Assembly: GCA_039184335.1 (NCBI GenBank)
Contig: JBCDBD010000002.1
Coordinates: 62,001 to 126,000 of the forward strand
DNA from: JBCDBD01 sp039184335
GTDB taxonomy: Bacteria > Bacteroidota > Bacteroidia > Flavobacteriales > Flavobacteriaceae
DNA: 64,000 nucleotides
Direction of reading: 5' to 3'
Part shown: piece by piece, positions 37,210 through 46,072 of the stretch
Layout: each line of letters opens with the position of its first letter
Position numbering within the stretch: the stretch's first letter is position 1
Notes under the pieces: generated by a model
What the model saw: only the letters and a program-made list of their open reading frames with translations
Database searches by the model: none
What the model was told of the DNA's origin: nothing
Program-made: the position numbers and the translations under genes

Positions 37210-38598
37210 ATGCAACACATTACCGATTATATTTCCAAAAACAAAGACCGATTTATCAACGAGTTAATTGAACTGCTAAAAATACCTTCTATCAGTGCCG
37301 ATAGTGCATTTTCCAATGATGTTCTTGCAACGGCAAAAGCAGTTGAAAAGTCGTTGGAGGATGCAGGTTGTGACCATGTGGAAATCTGTGGGACCAAGGG
37401 ATATCCTGTGGTCTATGGTGAAAAGATCATCGATACTACATTACCCACGGTCTTGGTATATGGCCATTATGACGTACAACCGCCCGATCCCACGGACCTC
37501 TGGAACTCCCCTCCTTTTGAACCTGTGATCAAAACCACTGAAATACATCCCGAAGGTGCTTTATTTGCCAGAGGAGCCTGTGACGACAAGGGGCAACTAT
37601 TCATGCATGTCAAAGCAGTGGAGTTCATGATACAAACGGGTCAATTGCCCTGTAATGTGAAGTTTATGATCGAAGGAGAAGAAGAAGTGGGTAGTGATAG
37701 CCTTGCTGATTTCTTGACTGCACATAAAGAAAAGCTTAAAAGTGACATCATCCTCATTTCTGATACGGGAATGATGGCCAACGATGTACCTAGTATCACT
37801 ACCGGTCTACGGGGCCTTAGCTATGTGGAGGTCGAGGTTACTGGACCAAATCGCGATCTACACTCGGGAATTTACGGCGGTGCCGTACCCAACCCCATCA
37901 ATATCTTGACCAAAATGATTGCTTCTTTGCACGATACGAACAACCATATCACCATTCCAGGGTTTTATGATAAGGTTGAAGAAGTATCTACTGAAGAACG
38001 AGTTGAAATGGCCAAGGCACCGTTCAGCCTCGATGCCTATAAAAATGCATTGGATATTGCCGATGTCCACGGCGAAAAAGGCTATACCACCGCCGAACGC
38101 TATTCGATTCGCCCTACCCTTGATGTCAATGGCATTTGGGGCGGTTATACCGGTGAGGGTGCCAAAACCGTAATTGCCAGCAAGGCCTTTGCCAAAATAT
38201 CAATGCGGTTGGTACCCCATCAAGACCCTGATGAAATCACGGCACTGTTCAAGGCCCATTTTGAATCCATTGCCCCAAAAAGTGTCAACATAAAGGTTAC
38301 TCCCCACCATGGGGGACTCCCCTATGTGACCAAAACGGACAGTATTGGTTATCAGGCCGCGGCCAAAGCCTATGAAACTACCTTTGGGAAAACCCCAATT
38401 CCTGAACGCACGGGTGGCAGTATTCCCATAGTTGCCCTTTTTGAACAGGTACTTGATAGCAAAACCATCTTGATGGGCTTTGGTCTTGACAGTGATGCCA
38501 TCCATTCTCCCAACGAGCACTTTGGCATCTGGAATTTTTTGAAGGGTATCGAGACCATTCCGTATTTCTACAAATATTTTACCGAGTTACAGCAGTAA
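37210..38598 (+). CDS. M20-family dipeptidase
   Basis: A 462-residue cytoplasmic metallopeptidase of the M20 family (carnosinase/CNDP-like, ArgE/DapE clan), cleaving dipeptides with a two-zinc centre. Ligand motifs are VYGHYDVQP (His86, Asp88), ARGACDDKGQ, EGEEEVGS with the catalytic base Glu, and the C-terminal HSPNEHFG ligand. A lid/dimerisation domain insertion (about 190-310, DLHSGIYGGAVPNP) is present. The length is typical and no signal peptide is seen. It is divergent from the large hybrid kinase across 181 bases and stands alone. Confidence 0.92.
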   Translation: MQHITDYISKNKDRFINELIELLKIPSISADSAFSNDVLATAKAVEKSLEDAGCDHVEICGTKGYPVVYGEKIIDTTLPTVLVYGHYDVQPPDPTDLWNSPPFEPVIKTTEIHPEGALFARGACDDKGQLFMHVKAVEFMIQTGQLPCNVKFMIEGEEEVGSDSLADFLTAHKEKLKSDIILISDTGMMANDVPSITTGLRGLSYVEVEVTGPNRDLHSGIYGGAVPNPINILTKMIASLHDTNNHITIPGFYDKVEEVSTEERVEMAKAPFSLDAYKNALDIADVHGEKGYTTAERYSIRPTLDVNGIWGGYTGEGAKTVIASKAFAKISMRLVPHQDPDEITALFKAHFESIAPKSVNIKVTPHHGGLPYVTKTDSIGYQAAAKAYETTFGKTPIPERTGGSIPIVALFEQVLDSKTILMGFGLDSDAIHSPNEHFGIWNFLKGIETIPYFYKYFTELQQ

Positions 38599-38625
38599 TA
38601 AGGCCTAAGCAGTACTTTACGCTAG

Positions 38626-38684
38626 ATTTGTAAAATACAAATATTTATTCTATGTTTGTAGAAAAAATTCTAATCTTGTAGAAT
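38626..38684 (+). promoter_or_regulatory. blaI promoter with two operator-like palindromes
   Basis: A perfect 7-3-7 palindrome (ATTTGTA, AAA, TACAAAT) lies at 38626-38642 and a second (ATTCTA, six bases, TAGAAT) at 38667-38684, ending at the blaI start codon. Between them TATGTTTG at 38651-38658 matches the Bacteroidota -7 consensus exactly, with TTG at 38628-38630 twenty bases upstream. The first palindrome overlaps the -33 element, which suits repression by the BlaI dimer encoded next. TGTA/TACA half sites are typical of BlaI/MecI operators. Confidence 0.7.
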
Positions 38685-39050
38685 ATGAAACTATCCAAAA
38701 CCGAAGAAGAATTGATGAACATCATCTGGAAACAAAAAAAAGCGTTTCTAAAAGACCTCTTGGATGCTTATCCCGAGCCCAAGCCAGCGACTACCACGGT
38801 GGCAACACTACTGAAACGTATGACAGACAAGGGGTTCATCGCCTACAATAGTTTTGGGCGTTCCCGCGAATACTATCCTTTGGTCAAGAAAAGAGATTAT
38901 TTTTCAAAACATGTAAAAGGACTTATCAAAAACTTTTTTAACGATAGTCCCACACAGTTTGCCTCCTTTTTTGCCCAAGAAACCGATTTGGACAAATCAC
39001 AGCTCGAAGCGTTGAAAAAACTGATTGACCAAGAAATCAAAAAGAAATAA
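38685..39050 (+). CDS. BlaI/MecI/CopY-family transcriptional repressor
   Basis: A 121-residue dimeric winged-helix repressor: LSKTEEELMNIIWKQ at the start (helix 1), PKPATTTVATLLKRMTDKGF as the recognition helix and wing, and a C-terminal dimerisation helix region (QLEALKKLIDQEIKKK). It pairs with the M56 membrane protease gene one base downstream, the classical blaI-blaR1 arrangement in which the protease inactivates the repressor. Two palindromes in its own promoter suggest autoregulation. No beta-lactamase gene is near, so the inducing signal need not be a beta-lactam. Confidence 0.9.
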   Translation: MKLSKTEEELMNIIWKQKKAFLKDLLDAYPEPKPATTTVATLLKRMTDKGFIAYNSFGRSREYYPLVKKRDYFSKHVKGLIKNFFNDSPTQFASFFAQETDLDKSQLEALKKLIDQEIKKK

Positions 39051-39051
39051 G

Positions 39052-40788
39052 ATGTTGGAATATCTGTTAAAATCCACTGCCTGTATGGCTTTATTATTAC
39101 TCTTCTACAAACTCTTGTTGGAGAAAGAAAGCATACATGTGTATAAACGGTTTTTTCTTATTGGATCCATTTTAGTTTCCCTGATTATTCCGGTCTTGGT
39201 ATTTACCGAGTATATCGAGATGGTTTCCACCGTTGTCCAGACCCAAATAAACAGACAAGTACAGCAAGGTATGACACCAAGTGGTCAACCCATTACCGAT
39301 ATGGATGTCATCCATTGGAAAAAACTCTGGTCGACATTATATCCAATAGGAGTTCTAATTTTCGGATTACGATTTTCAAAACATTTCTATCAAATCTTAC
39401 GCCGCATAAAAAAGAACCCGAAGATCAAAGCGAACTTTACCACTCTTGTGCTGCTGCAGGAAAAATTGCCCCCGCACACCTTCTTCAACTATGTGTTTTT
39501 GAACAAGGACGAGTTTGAGCGGAAAGTGGTACCCAACGAAGTGCTGGTGCATGAAGAAACGCATGCCAGGCAATACCATAGCCTCGATGTTCTTTTCATA
39601 GAAGTGCTACAGGTATTGCTATGGTTCAACCCTCTGCTTTATCTATTTAAAAAAAGTATCAAATTGAATCACGAATTTCTGGCAGACAGTGCCGTTTTAA
39701 AGGAAAAAGTGAATACACAAAAATATCAAAACACCTTGCTTTCCTATCTATCAGTGGGCAGTGAGAAAAAATATCAGCCAATCTACATGGCCAATGCCAT
39801 TAATTATTCATCCATCAAAAAACGCTTTATTATCATGAAAACAAAAACATCAAAAAAATCGTTTGTACTGCGAACTTTACTGTTATTGCCCATGTTGGCA
39901 TTTTTGCTCTTTGCTTTTAGCGAAAAGAGAACCGTTGAAACCGACACGCCCCCAACCAAAACATGGAGTGTTCAACATCGTGGGAAAAAACAATTCATTT
40001 TACGCATTGACAACAGTCAAATATTCCTTAATGGCAATAATGTAGCCATAGCATCTTTCGCCCAAGCTGTCGATGATATGACCGCCGATTGGAAGAAGGT
40101 GGATTACGCTTCCATTCCTTGTCGTGCCAATTTCAGTAGTACGCCCGCTTCGTTCTTGATAAAAGTAGAAATCGAATTTAAAAAGACCCTTTTCTCAAAA
40201 TCGAACGAGGGAATGACGATTTTTCCAAAGGGGTATGAGAAGATAATTGTACAAAGCAGTGCCTCTCGGGAACAGATGAAAGAATACAACGCTTTGGCCA
40301 AAAAATACAACGAAATGCCCAAAGACCATATCCGGATATTGCAAAAAGAAGTAGAGCGAATGACCTATATCTACAACATCATGTCTGACAAACAGCGGAA
40401 AGATGCCGAGCCTTTTCCAAATTTACCAGAGCCGCCCTCTCCTCCAAAAGCACCAAAACCATCCAAAAAGGTATCTGACCATGAATACGCGTCCAACCAA
40501 ATAGAAACCATAATTGAAAAACAGGATCCTTATGACGTTGTCAAATCTGGAGGCATTTATGCAAGTCTACCCCCACCTCCACCACCGGCTCCCAAAACCC
40601 CTTTAGAACACATTAAGGAGGTGGCCGAAAAAGGGGCCATCTTCTATCTAAACAATGAGCGCATAAGTGCTGAAAAAGCCATTGCATTGTTTGAGGGCAA
40701 CGAAGCCTTAAACATCGTCACCGAACATGCCACTGACAGTGATTATGTAGTGCATATCTCTACCGAACCTATACGGACAAAGGAATAG
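39052..40788 (+). CDS. BlaR1-type M56 membrane metalloprotease
   Basis: A 578-residue membrane protein. Helices lie near 8-24, 33-52 and 93-110. The cytoplasmic protease site is VHEETHARQ (HExxH, His167-Glu168-His171) with Glu208 in KLNHEFLADSAV as third ligand, and another helix lies near 255-275 (LLLLPMLAFLLFAF). The periplasmic part (about 280-578) is not a penicillin-binding domain: it contains two proline-rich runs (PEPPSPPKAPKP, PPPPPPAPKTP) and an unfamiliar C-terminal domain. It would cleave the BlaI repressor on sensing an envelope signal. I chose ATG 39052, one base after blaI; an earlier in-frame start would overlap blaI. Confidence 0.87.
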   Translation: MLEYLLKSTACMALLLLFYKLLLEKESIHVYKRFFLIGSILVSLIIPVLVFTEYIEMVSTVVQTQINRQVQQGMTPSGQPITDMDVIHWKKLWSTLYPIGVLIFGLRFSKHFYQILRRIKKNPKIKANFTTLVLLQEKLPPHTFFNYVFLNKDEFERKVVPNEVLVHEETHARQYHSLDVLFIEVLQVLLWFNPLLYLFKKSIKLNHEFLADSAVLKEKVNTQKYQNTLLSYLSVGSEKKYQPIYMANAINYSSIKKRFIIMKTKTSKKSFVLRTLLLLPMLAFLLFAFSEKRTVETDTPPTKTWSVQHRGKKQFILRIDNSQIFLNGNNVAIASFAQAVDDMTADWKKVDYASIPCRANFSSTPASFLIKVEIEFKKTLFSKSNEGMTIFPKGYEKIIVQSSASREQMKEYNALAKKYNEMPKDHIRILQKEVERMTYIYNIMSDKQRKDAEPFPNLPEPPSPPKAPKPSKKVSDHEYASNQIETIIEKQDPYDVVKSGGIYASLPPPPPPAPKTPLEHIKEVAEKGAIFYLNNERISAEKAIALFEGNEALNIVTEHATDSDYVVHISTEPIRTKE

Positions 40789-40809
40789 ATCGTCCTTTTT
40801 TTTAGGGCA

Positions 40810-40833
40810 AAGCCCTGTATACAGGGCTTTTTT
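40810..40833 (+). terminator. intrinsic terminator of the blaI-blaR1 unit
   Basis: A perfect hairpin, AAGCCCTGTA pairing with TACAGGGCTT, followed by six T residues, 21 bases after the blaR1 stop. Confidence 0.9.
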
Positions 40834-40979
40834 GTAACAAATCGTAAAAAACTGCGTTCTAATAAGGTCATTTTAAAATTCCGAAATGGTTTTCGACGTC
40901 GGCAACCAACCTTCCATCGATGCTTCGAAACCGGTAAAATGGCATAAAATCAATAGTATAAACCTAAACGAACACTATC

Positions 40980-42080
40980 ATGTTACAACGCTTTTTTATC
41001 TTTTGCTCCGGAGCCGATACCGATATTCTGGAAACCTGCTCTAATGGAGAGTGCAACAAATATGCAGGAATCGGCGCCACAGTATTTTTTACGGCAGTCA
41101 TGGCCTTTATTGCCAGCGGTTATGCATTATATACCGTATTTGACAATAGCTATACCGCTATCTTTTTTGGTCTTATTTGGGGGCTTCTGATTTTCAACTT
41201 GGATCGCTATATCGTATCGACGATCAAAAAAAGGGATAGTTTCAAAAGTGAGCTCTTACAGGCTGCACCACGAATCCTCTTGGCGATCATCATTGCCGTG
41301 GTCATCTCTAAACCTTTGGAAATGAAAATTTTTGAGAAGGAAATCGACCAGGTTCTACTCGAGGAAAAAAATTCGATGACCCTAGCCAACAAGGAACAAT
41401 TGGCTTTACAATACACCCCAAAAATTGAAAGTCTTAACCAAGATATTGCCAACTTAAAAAATGAAATTGCGGTTAAAGAAGCAGAGACCAATGCACTGTA
41501 CGACACCTATATTTCAGAAGCAGAAGGTACGGCAGGCACTGGATTGTTGGGAAAAGGTCCCGTCTACAGGGAAAAACGGGAAAAACATGATGCGTATTTG
41601 GCAGAACTGCGAGCATTAAAAGAAACCAACGGGCAAAAAATCTCGGACCTGGAGACCCAGATTGCCAATCTCAATGCCGACTACGAACAGGTAGTGGCCG
41701 ACTCGCAACCCATTATCGACGGCTTTGACGGACTCATGGCCCGAATCAATGCATTGGAAAAACTACCCTGGTTCCCTTCGTTCTTTATCTTTCTACTTTT
41801 TCTAGCTATTGAAACCGCTCCTATCATTGCAAAGCTACTGGCTGCCAAAGGTGAGTACGACTATAAATTTGAAGAGGGTGAAAGTGTGGTCGCCACATGG
41901 GTCACCCAAAAGGTGGAACAGCGCAAGTTGCTCTTGTCCACAGATTCAGCCATGAACCAAGAAATCTATGAAGAGATAAAATTTGAAGAAGAACTCCACC
42001 GATACAAAAAGGAAAAAGCGGAAGAATTGATGCGCTTGCAGGCAGATGCATTCCATAAGGTACAAATCAAGGGACTTTAA
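40980..42080 (+). CDS. DUF4407 membrane protein
   Basis: A 366-residue membrane protein of the DUF4407 family. Two helices lie near 32-52 and 57-73 (YTAIFFGLIWGLLIFNLDRYIV), a third near 92-108, and then a long coiled-coil stretch (about 115-255, rich in Glu/Lys/Gln heptads such as KIESLNQDIANLKNEI). A final helix (about 262-282, FPSFFIFLLFLAIETAPIIAKLL) and a charged C-terminal helix follow. The NLDRYIVST motif after helix 2 is typical. Function unknown. It is monocistronic, bounded by terminators on both sides. Confidence 0.85.
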   Translation: MLQRFFIFCSGADTDILETCSNGECNKYAGIGATVFFTAVMAFIASGYALYTVFDNSYTAIFFGLIWGLLIFNLDRYIVSTIKKRDSFKSELLQAAPRILLAIIIAVVISKPLEMKIFEKEIDQVLLEEKNSMTLANKEQLALQYTPKIESLNQDIANLKNEIAVKEAETNALYDTYISEAEGTAGTGLLGKGPVYREKREKHDAYLAELRALKETNGQKISDLETQIANLNADYEQVVADSQPIIDGFDGLMARINALEKLPWFPSFFIFLLFLAIETAPIIAKLLAAKGEYDYKFEEGESVVATWVTQKVEQRKLLLSTDSAMNQEIYEEIKFEEELHRYKKEKAEELMRLQADAFHKVQIKGL

Positions 42081-42081
42081 T

Positions 42082-42111
42082 AAAAGCCAACCCTTCTGGG
42101 GTTGGCTTTTT
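42082..42111 (+). terminator. intrinsic terminator after DUF4407 gene
   Basis: AAAAGCCAACCC pairs with GGGTTGGCTTTT (loop TTCTG, minor overlap) and runs into a T-tract, two bases after the stop codon. Confidence 0.9.
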
Positions 42112-42144
42112 CAATTGGAACTACAAAAATTGGGAAACCAAAGT

Positions 42145-42279
42145 CTAATCTGCATAGGGGGGATCCATTGTCAAGATAAGTTTGTTGCCTTTTACGGTCA
42201 CATTGCAAAAATGGCAAACTTTTTGCCCTTTGTGCCGAACAATCAATCCCATATAGGTTTTCTTTATATTAGTAGTCAT
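42145..42279 (-). CDS. possible 44-residue protein with CxxC
   Basis: In the 357-base gap before rfbD, a minus-strand ATG at 42279 opens a 44-codon frame (MTTNIKKTYMGLIVRHKGQK) followed by VCHFCNVTV and a tail KGNKLILTMDPPYAD. The composition looks protein-like and the CHFC pair could bind a metal, but there is no family match or context. The remaining bases of the gap (42280-42468) show nothing. Confidence 0.3.
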   Translation of the reverse strand: MTTNIKKTYMGLIVRHKGQKVCHFCNVTVKGNKLILTMDPPYAD

Positions 42280-42468
42280 TATAATGGATTTCACTTGAGT
42301 TATCAATCTTCAATCTGTTCATTTAGCTACCTCAAAAGTAGTGGACGCCCTATAACCCGAATTACAGCTAAAGACCATTGACCATAAAGTATCGATAAGT
42401 GACGACCCTCAAATGTTCAATAAAATGTGTTAAAGAAAAATGTATTGGTAGGTTTTCAGACAAAATAA

Positions 42469-43338
42469 TCAATACACCCGAGAAACCGCTTTCACCGCTT
42501 TTTTGAGACTATCTTTCCAATGTGGAATCTGGATGTTGAAGGTGTTCTTGATTTTTGCTTTGTCCAATACACTGTATTTGGGTCGCTCGGCCGCAGTAGG
42601 GTATTCGCTTGAAACAATTGGCCGTAGGTCTATCGCTATCCCGTTGAGACTAAAAATTTCCTTGGCAAAATCATACCAGCTCGCTACCCCTTCGTTACTG
42701 TAGTTATATACCCCGTAAGCTATACTATGGGCATTGATGATATGAAATATGATATCAGCCAAGTCTTCTGCATATGTTGGGGTACCGACTTGGTCATAGA
42801 CCACAGAAAGTGTATCACGCGCTGTACCCAATCGCATCATGGTCTTCATAAAATTGTTGCCAAATTCAGAATAAAGCCAAGATGTTCGTAGAATAAAATG
42901 TTCATCAAGATTGTTGATAATGGCCCTTTCCCCTTTGTATTTGGTATCACCATAAAATCCGATGGGCCTGGCAATATCCTTTTCTGTATATGGGCTATTT
43001 AAAAATCCGTCAAAAACAAAATCGGTTGAAACGTGAATCAGCACCGTATTGCTCTCTTTGCAGTTCAATGCAAGGTTTCTCGCACCGGTAACATTAACCT
43101 TATAGGCCACATCAGCTTCAGTTTCTGCTTTGTCGACATTGGTAAAGGCCGCACAATTGATACAATAGGCGTAATCTTTTGAAATCAGCTCTTGATGGAC
43201 CGCTTCAAAATCTGTAATGTCCAAATCAGCAGAGGTTTTGAATTCAAAATGGAGCACATTGGAAGCATCTTGCTCCCCAGCCATAGATTTTATGGTGCTG
43301 CCCAATTGGCCTGATGCGCCTGTAACAAGTATGTTCAT
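42469..43338 (-). CDS. rfbD: dTDP-4-dehydrorhamnose reductase
   Basis: Last step of dTDP-L-rhamnose synthesis: NAD(P)H reduction of dTDP-4-keto-L-rhamnose. The 289-residue short-chain dehydrogenase has TGASGQLGSTI at 6-16, VSTDFVFDG, the catalytic Tyr/Lys pair (YGDTKYKGE) and RTSWLYSEFG. It is the fourth gene of the rfbB-A-C-D unit, 17 bases after rfbC. The product feeds the polysaccharide locus that follows. Confidence 0.93.
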   Translation of the reverse strand: MNILVTGASGQLGSTIKSMAGEQDASNVLHFEFKTSADLDITDFEAVHQELISKDYAYCINCAAFTNVDKAETEADVAYKVNVTGARNLALNCKESNTVLIHVSTDFVFDGFLNSPYTEKDIARPIGFYGDTKYKGERAIINNLDEHFILRTSWLYSEFGNNFMKTMMRLGTARDTLSVVYDQVGTPTYAEDLADIIFHIINAHSIAYGVYNYSNEGVASWYDFAKEIFSLNGIAIDLRPIVSSEYPTAAERPKYSVLDKAKIKNTFNIQIPHWKDSLKKAVKAVSRVY

Positions 43339-43355
43339 CTTTCTCTTGATTTCTT

Positions 43356-43904
43356 TTAATTGGTCACCAATTTATTGAACGTAGGCAAGACGCGATCCTT
43401 ATCTGAGATGATCAACTCTTCTTCATCGAGTACCCAATCAATTGCAAACTCTGGATCATTGTATAAAATACCCCCTTCTGAGGCTTTATTATAGAAATTA
43501 TCACATTTGTAGAAAAAAGATGCGGCTTTGCTTAAAGTTACAAAACCATGTGCACAACCCCTTGGAATGAACAATTGTTTTTTGTTTGTAGACGATAACC
43601 TCGTCATCACTACCTTGCCAAACGTGTTTGAACCGGTTCTGATATCAACGGCTACGTCCAAAACTTCACCGTCCAGTACCTGTACCAATTTGGCCTGTGC
43701 ATGCTCGCCCTTTTGAAAATGAAGCCCCCTTAGCACCCCCCTTTGGGAGAAAGATTGGTTGTCTTGTACAAAGAAGGGTTTTGCCCCAGTCAACAACTCA
43801 AACTTTTCTTGGTTGTAACTTTCAAAAAAATACCCCCTTTCGTCTTCGAAAACCTTGGGTTCGATGATAAAACAACCCGCGATATCTGTTTCTTTTACGT
43901 TCAT
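43356..43904 (-). CDS. rfbC: dTDP-4-dehydrorhamnose 3,5-epimerase
   Basis: Epimerises C3 and C5 of dTDP-4-keto-6-deoxyglucose. The 182-residue cupin has the family blocks FFESYNQEKF, RGVLRGLHFQKGEHAQAKLV (with the catalytic His of GLHFQ) and PRGCAHGFVTLS. It sits between rfbA (4 bases) and rfbD (17 bases) on the same strand. Confidence 0.95.
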   Translation of the reverse strand: MNVKETDIAGCFIIEPKVFEDERGYFFESYNQEKFELLTGAKPFFVQDNQSFSQRGVLRGLHFQKGEHAQAKLVQVLDGEVLDVAVDIRTGSNTFGKVVMTRLSSTNKKQLFIPRGCAHGFVTLSKAASFFYKCDNFYNKASEGGILYNDPEFAIDWVLDEEELIISDKDRVLPTFNKLVTN

Positions 43905-43908
43905 AGGT

Positions 43909-44769
43909 CTATGATAAAACTTCTAACAATCGTTTGCTATATCCACTCTTCAAAAAAGGTTCGGTCAACTTCTTCAACTGGCTTTTGGTAATAAAGCCCA
44001 TTTTATAAGCCGATGATTCAATGGCCCCGATCTTAAGGCCTTGACGTTCTTCAATAACCTGTACAAATTGGGCCGCCTGCATCAATGACGCAAAAGTTCC
44101 AGTGTCAAGCCATGCCGTACCACGATCCATAATACTTACTTTCAGCTTTCCTCTTTTAAGATACTCTTGGTTAACATCGGTTATTTCAAGTTCACCCCTA
44201 GCACTGGGCTGAATGTTTTTGGCTATTTCTACCACATCATTGTCATAAAAATAAATTCCGGGTACCGCATAGTTCGATTTCGGACTTTTAGGTTTTTCGG
44301 CTATCGAAATGACTTTGCCATCTTCATCAAATTCAACTACGCCATATCGTTCTGGGTCATTGACATGATAGGCATAGATAATACCTCCATCAGGATCGTT
44401 ATTTGACTGCAATAGGGCATCCAAACCGGTACCATAAAAAATATTGTCTCCCAATATCAGGGCTACCTTATCACTACCTATGAATGCTTCACCTATGATA
44501 AAGGCTTCAGCCAACCCATTGGGTTCTTCTTGGACCGCATATTCAAATTTACATCCATATTGACGTCCATCACCCAATAATTTTTCAAATAAGGGTAGAT
44601 CATGCGGCGTGGAAATAATCAGTATTTCCCAAATTCCCGATTCTATTAGTGTGGACAATGGATAATAGATCATGGGCTTATCATAAATGGGCATCAGTTG
44701 TTTGCTTACCGCCAATGTGATTGGATGCAATCTCGTTCCCGAGCCTCCCGCCAATATTATTCCTTTCAT
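43909..44769 (-). CDS. rfbA: glucose-1-phosphate thymidylyltransferase
   Basis: Makes dTDP-glucose from dTTP and glucose 1-phosphate, the committed and usually feedback-inhibited step to dTDP-rhamnose. The 286-residue enzyme shows the nucleotide loop LAGGSGTRLHPIT at 6-18, PMIYYPLSTLIESGI, LILGDNIFYG with the metal-binding Asp, and GTAWLDTGTFASL. It starts 48 bases after the end of rfbB. Confidence 0.95.
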   Translation of the reverse strand: MKGIILAGGSGTRLHPITLAVSKQLMPIYDKPMIYYPLSTLIESGIWEILIISTPHDLPLFEKLLGDGRQYGCKFEYAVQEEPNGLAEAFIIGEAFIGSDKVALILGDNIFYGTGLDALLQSNNDPDGGIIYAYHVNDPERYGVVEFDEDGKVISIAEKPKSPKSNYAVPGIYFYDNDVVEIAKNIQPSARGELEITDVNQEYLKRGKLKVSIMDRGTAWLDTGTFASLMQAAQFVQVIEERQGLKIGAIESSAYKMGFITKSQLKKLTEPFLKSGYSKRLLEVLS

Positions 44770-44817
44770 ACTTATTCTTTTTACCCAATATATGGGGTTT
44801 AGTTCAATATGTAATAG

Positions 44818-45849
44818 CTAAACTTGCGTCTTTTTTTTATCGTATTTGTGCAAATACCAATCAATGGTCTTTTCAATACCGGTCTCAAAATTTTCATCGG
44901 CCTTCCAGCCCAAATCATTTTCAATCTTTGAGGCATCTATGGCATACCTGAAATCATGGCCTGCCCTGTCTTTAACGTAGGTTATCAATTCTTGATACGA
45001 CTTTCCATCATTTTTGGGGGTTTTTTGATCGAGAAGGTCACAAACGGTCTTTGCAATGCAGAGATTGTCACGTTCATTACGCCCCCCTATATTGTAGGTC
45101 TCCCCAGAGGTGCCCTTTTCATAGGCCAAAGCAATTCCCTTGCAATGGTCCAACACATAAAGCCAGTCCCTTATGTTGGAACCATCACCATAGATTGGAA
45201 TAGGTTCAGATGAAAGGGCCTTTCGAATGATGGTCGGAATCAGCTTTTCATCATGCTGGTTCGGCCCATAGTTGTTCGAACAATTGGTCGTGACCACATT
45301 CATGCCATAGGTATGATGGTAACTGCGAACAATAAAATCTGATGATGCCTTTGAGGCACTATATGGGCTGTTCGGCGCATAGGACGTTGTTTCCTCAAAC
45401 AATCCTTCCTTGCCCAAAGTCCCATACACCTCATCAGTGGAAACATGATGGAACCTAGTATTTTTATAGGCCTCCTTGTAAATGCCAGGGCTGACCATCC
45501 AGTGGTTTTTCGCAACATCGATCAAATTAAAGGTGCCAATGATATTGGTCTGCATAAAGGCATCTGGTGATTCAATGGAGTTATCTACGTGGGACTCTGC
45601 CGCAAAATGAACAACACCTTGAATGTCATACTGATCAAATAGCTTTTCAACCAATGTCCGATCACAAATATCGCCCTTTATGAAGGTGTACCTCTCATGG
45701 CCCTCAACTTGGTTCAAATTTTCCAGGTCACCCGCATAGGTCAACGCATCAAGGTTTATGATATGAACGTTGGGATGGGAAGCCAAAAAATAGGGGATAA
45801 AATTGGAGCCAATAAATCCGGCCCCACCCGTTACTAAAAGGTGTATCAT
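44818..45849 (-). CDS. rfbB: dTDP-glucose 4,6-dehydratase
   Basis: Converts dTDP-glucose to dTDP-4-keto-6-deoxyglucose with bound NAD. The 343-residue protein has TGGAGFIGSNF at 7-17, HVSTDEVYG with the catalytic Asp-Glu pair, YSASKASSDF with the Tyr-x3-Lys, and NCSNNYGPNQ. It is the first gene of the rfbB-A-C-D unit. Its upstream region carries the two-part element also found before ugd, so the two precursor branches may be co-regulated. Confidence 0.95.
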   Translation of the reverse strand: MIHLLVTGGAGFIGSNFIPYFLASHPNVHIINLDALTYAGDLENLNQVEGHERYTFIKGDICDRTLVEKLFDQYDIQGVVHFAAESHVDNSIESPDAFMQTNIIGTFNLIDVAKNHWMVSPGIYKEAYKNTRFHHVSTDEVYGTLGKEGLFEETTSYAPNSPYSASKASSDFIVRSYHHTYGMNVVTTNCSNNYGPNQHDEKLIPTIIRKALSSEPIPIYGDGSNIRDWLYVLDHCKGIALAYEKGTSGETYNIGGRNERDNLCIAKTVCDLLDQKTPKNDGKSYQELITYVKDRAGHDFRYAIDASKIENDLGWKADENFETGIEKTIDWYLHKYDKKKTQV

Positions 45850-45873
45850 TAATGTTTAGTATTTTGTATTATT

Positions 45874-45930
45874 TTTTTTGTAAATATAATCTTACTTTTT
45901 TCCTTGATTGAATTTATGTTGTGAAAGGTT
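45874..45930 (-). promoter_or_regulatory. shared two-part upstream element (rfbB copy)
   Basis: Upstream of rfbB, box A (plus strand GTAAATATAATCTTAC at 45880-45895, preceded by a T-run from 45874) and box B (TATGTTGTGAAAGGTT at 45915-45930) are separated by 19 bases. Box A begins about 25 bases upstream of the start codon. The same boxes with the same spacing and distance precede ugd. On the coding strand they read AACCTTTCACAACATA, 19 bases, GTAAGATTATATTTAC, suggesting a promoter with an activator or an alternative sigma factor site. Confidence 0.6.
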
Positions 45931-46072
45931 GGTTTTTGGTGGTAGGGAGTTTAATATATGCTTTTAACCTGAAATAAACCAATCTATTAACAGCCAATAG
46001 CCATTCGTAAGTATAGTTGTAAAAAAAGGTGAAAACTTTTTCTTACTTTAGTTTGCGTATAGATTCAAGCGA

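Noticed and set aside
45915..45930. Box B as a standard Bacteroidota promoter element
   Set aside because: No TTG/TAnnTTTG combination with correct spacing can be built from the boxes; they are reported as a separate element type.
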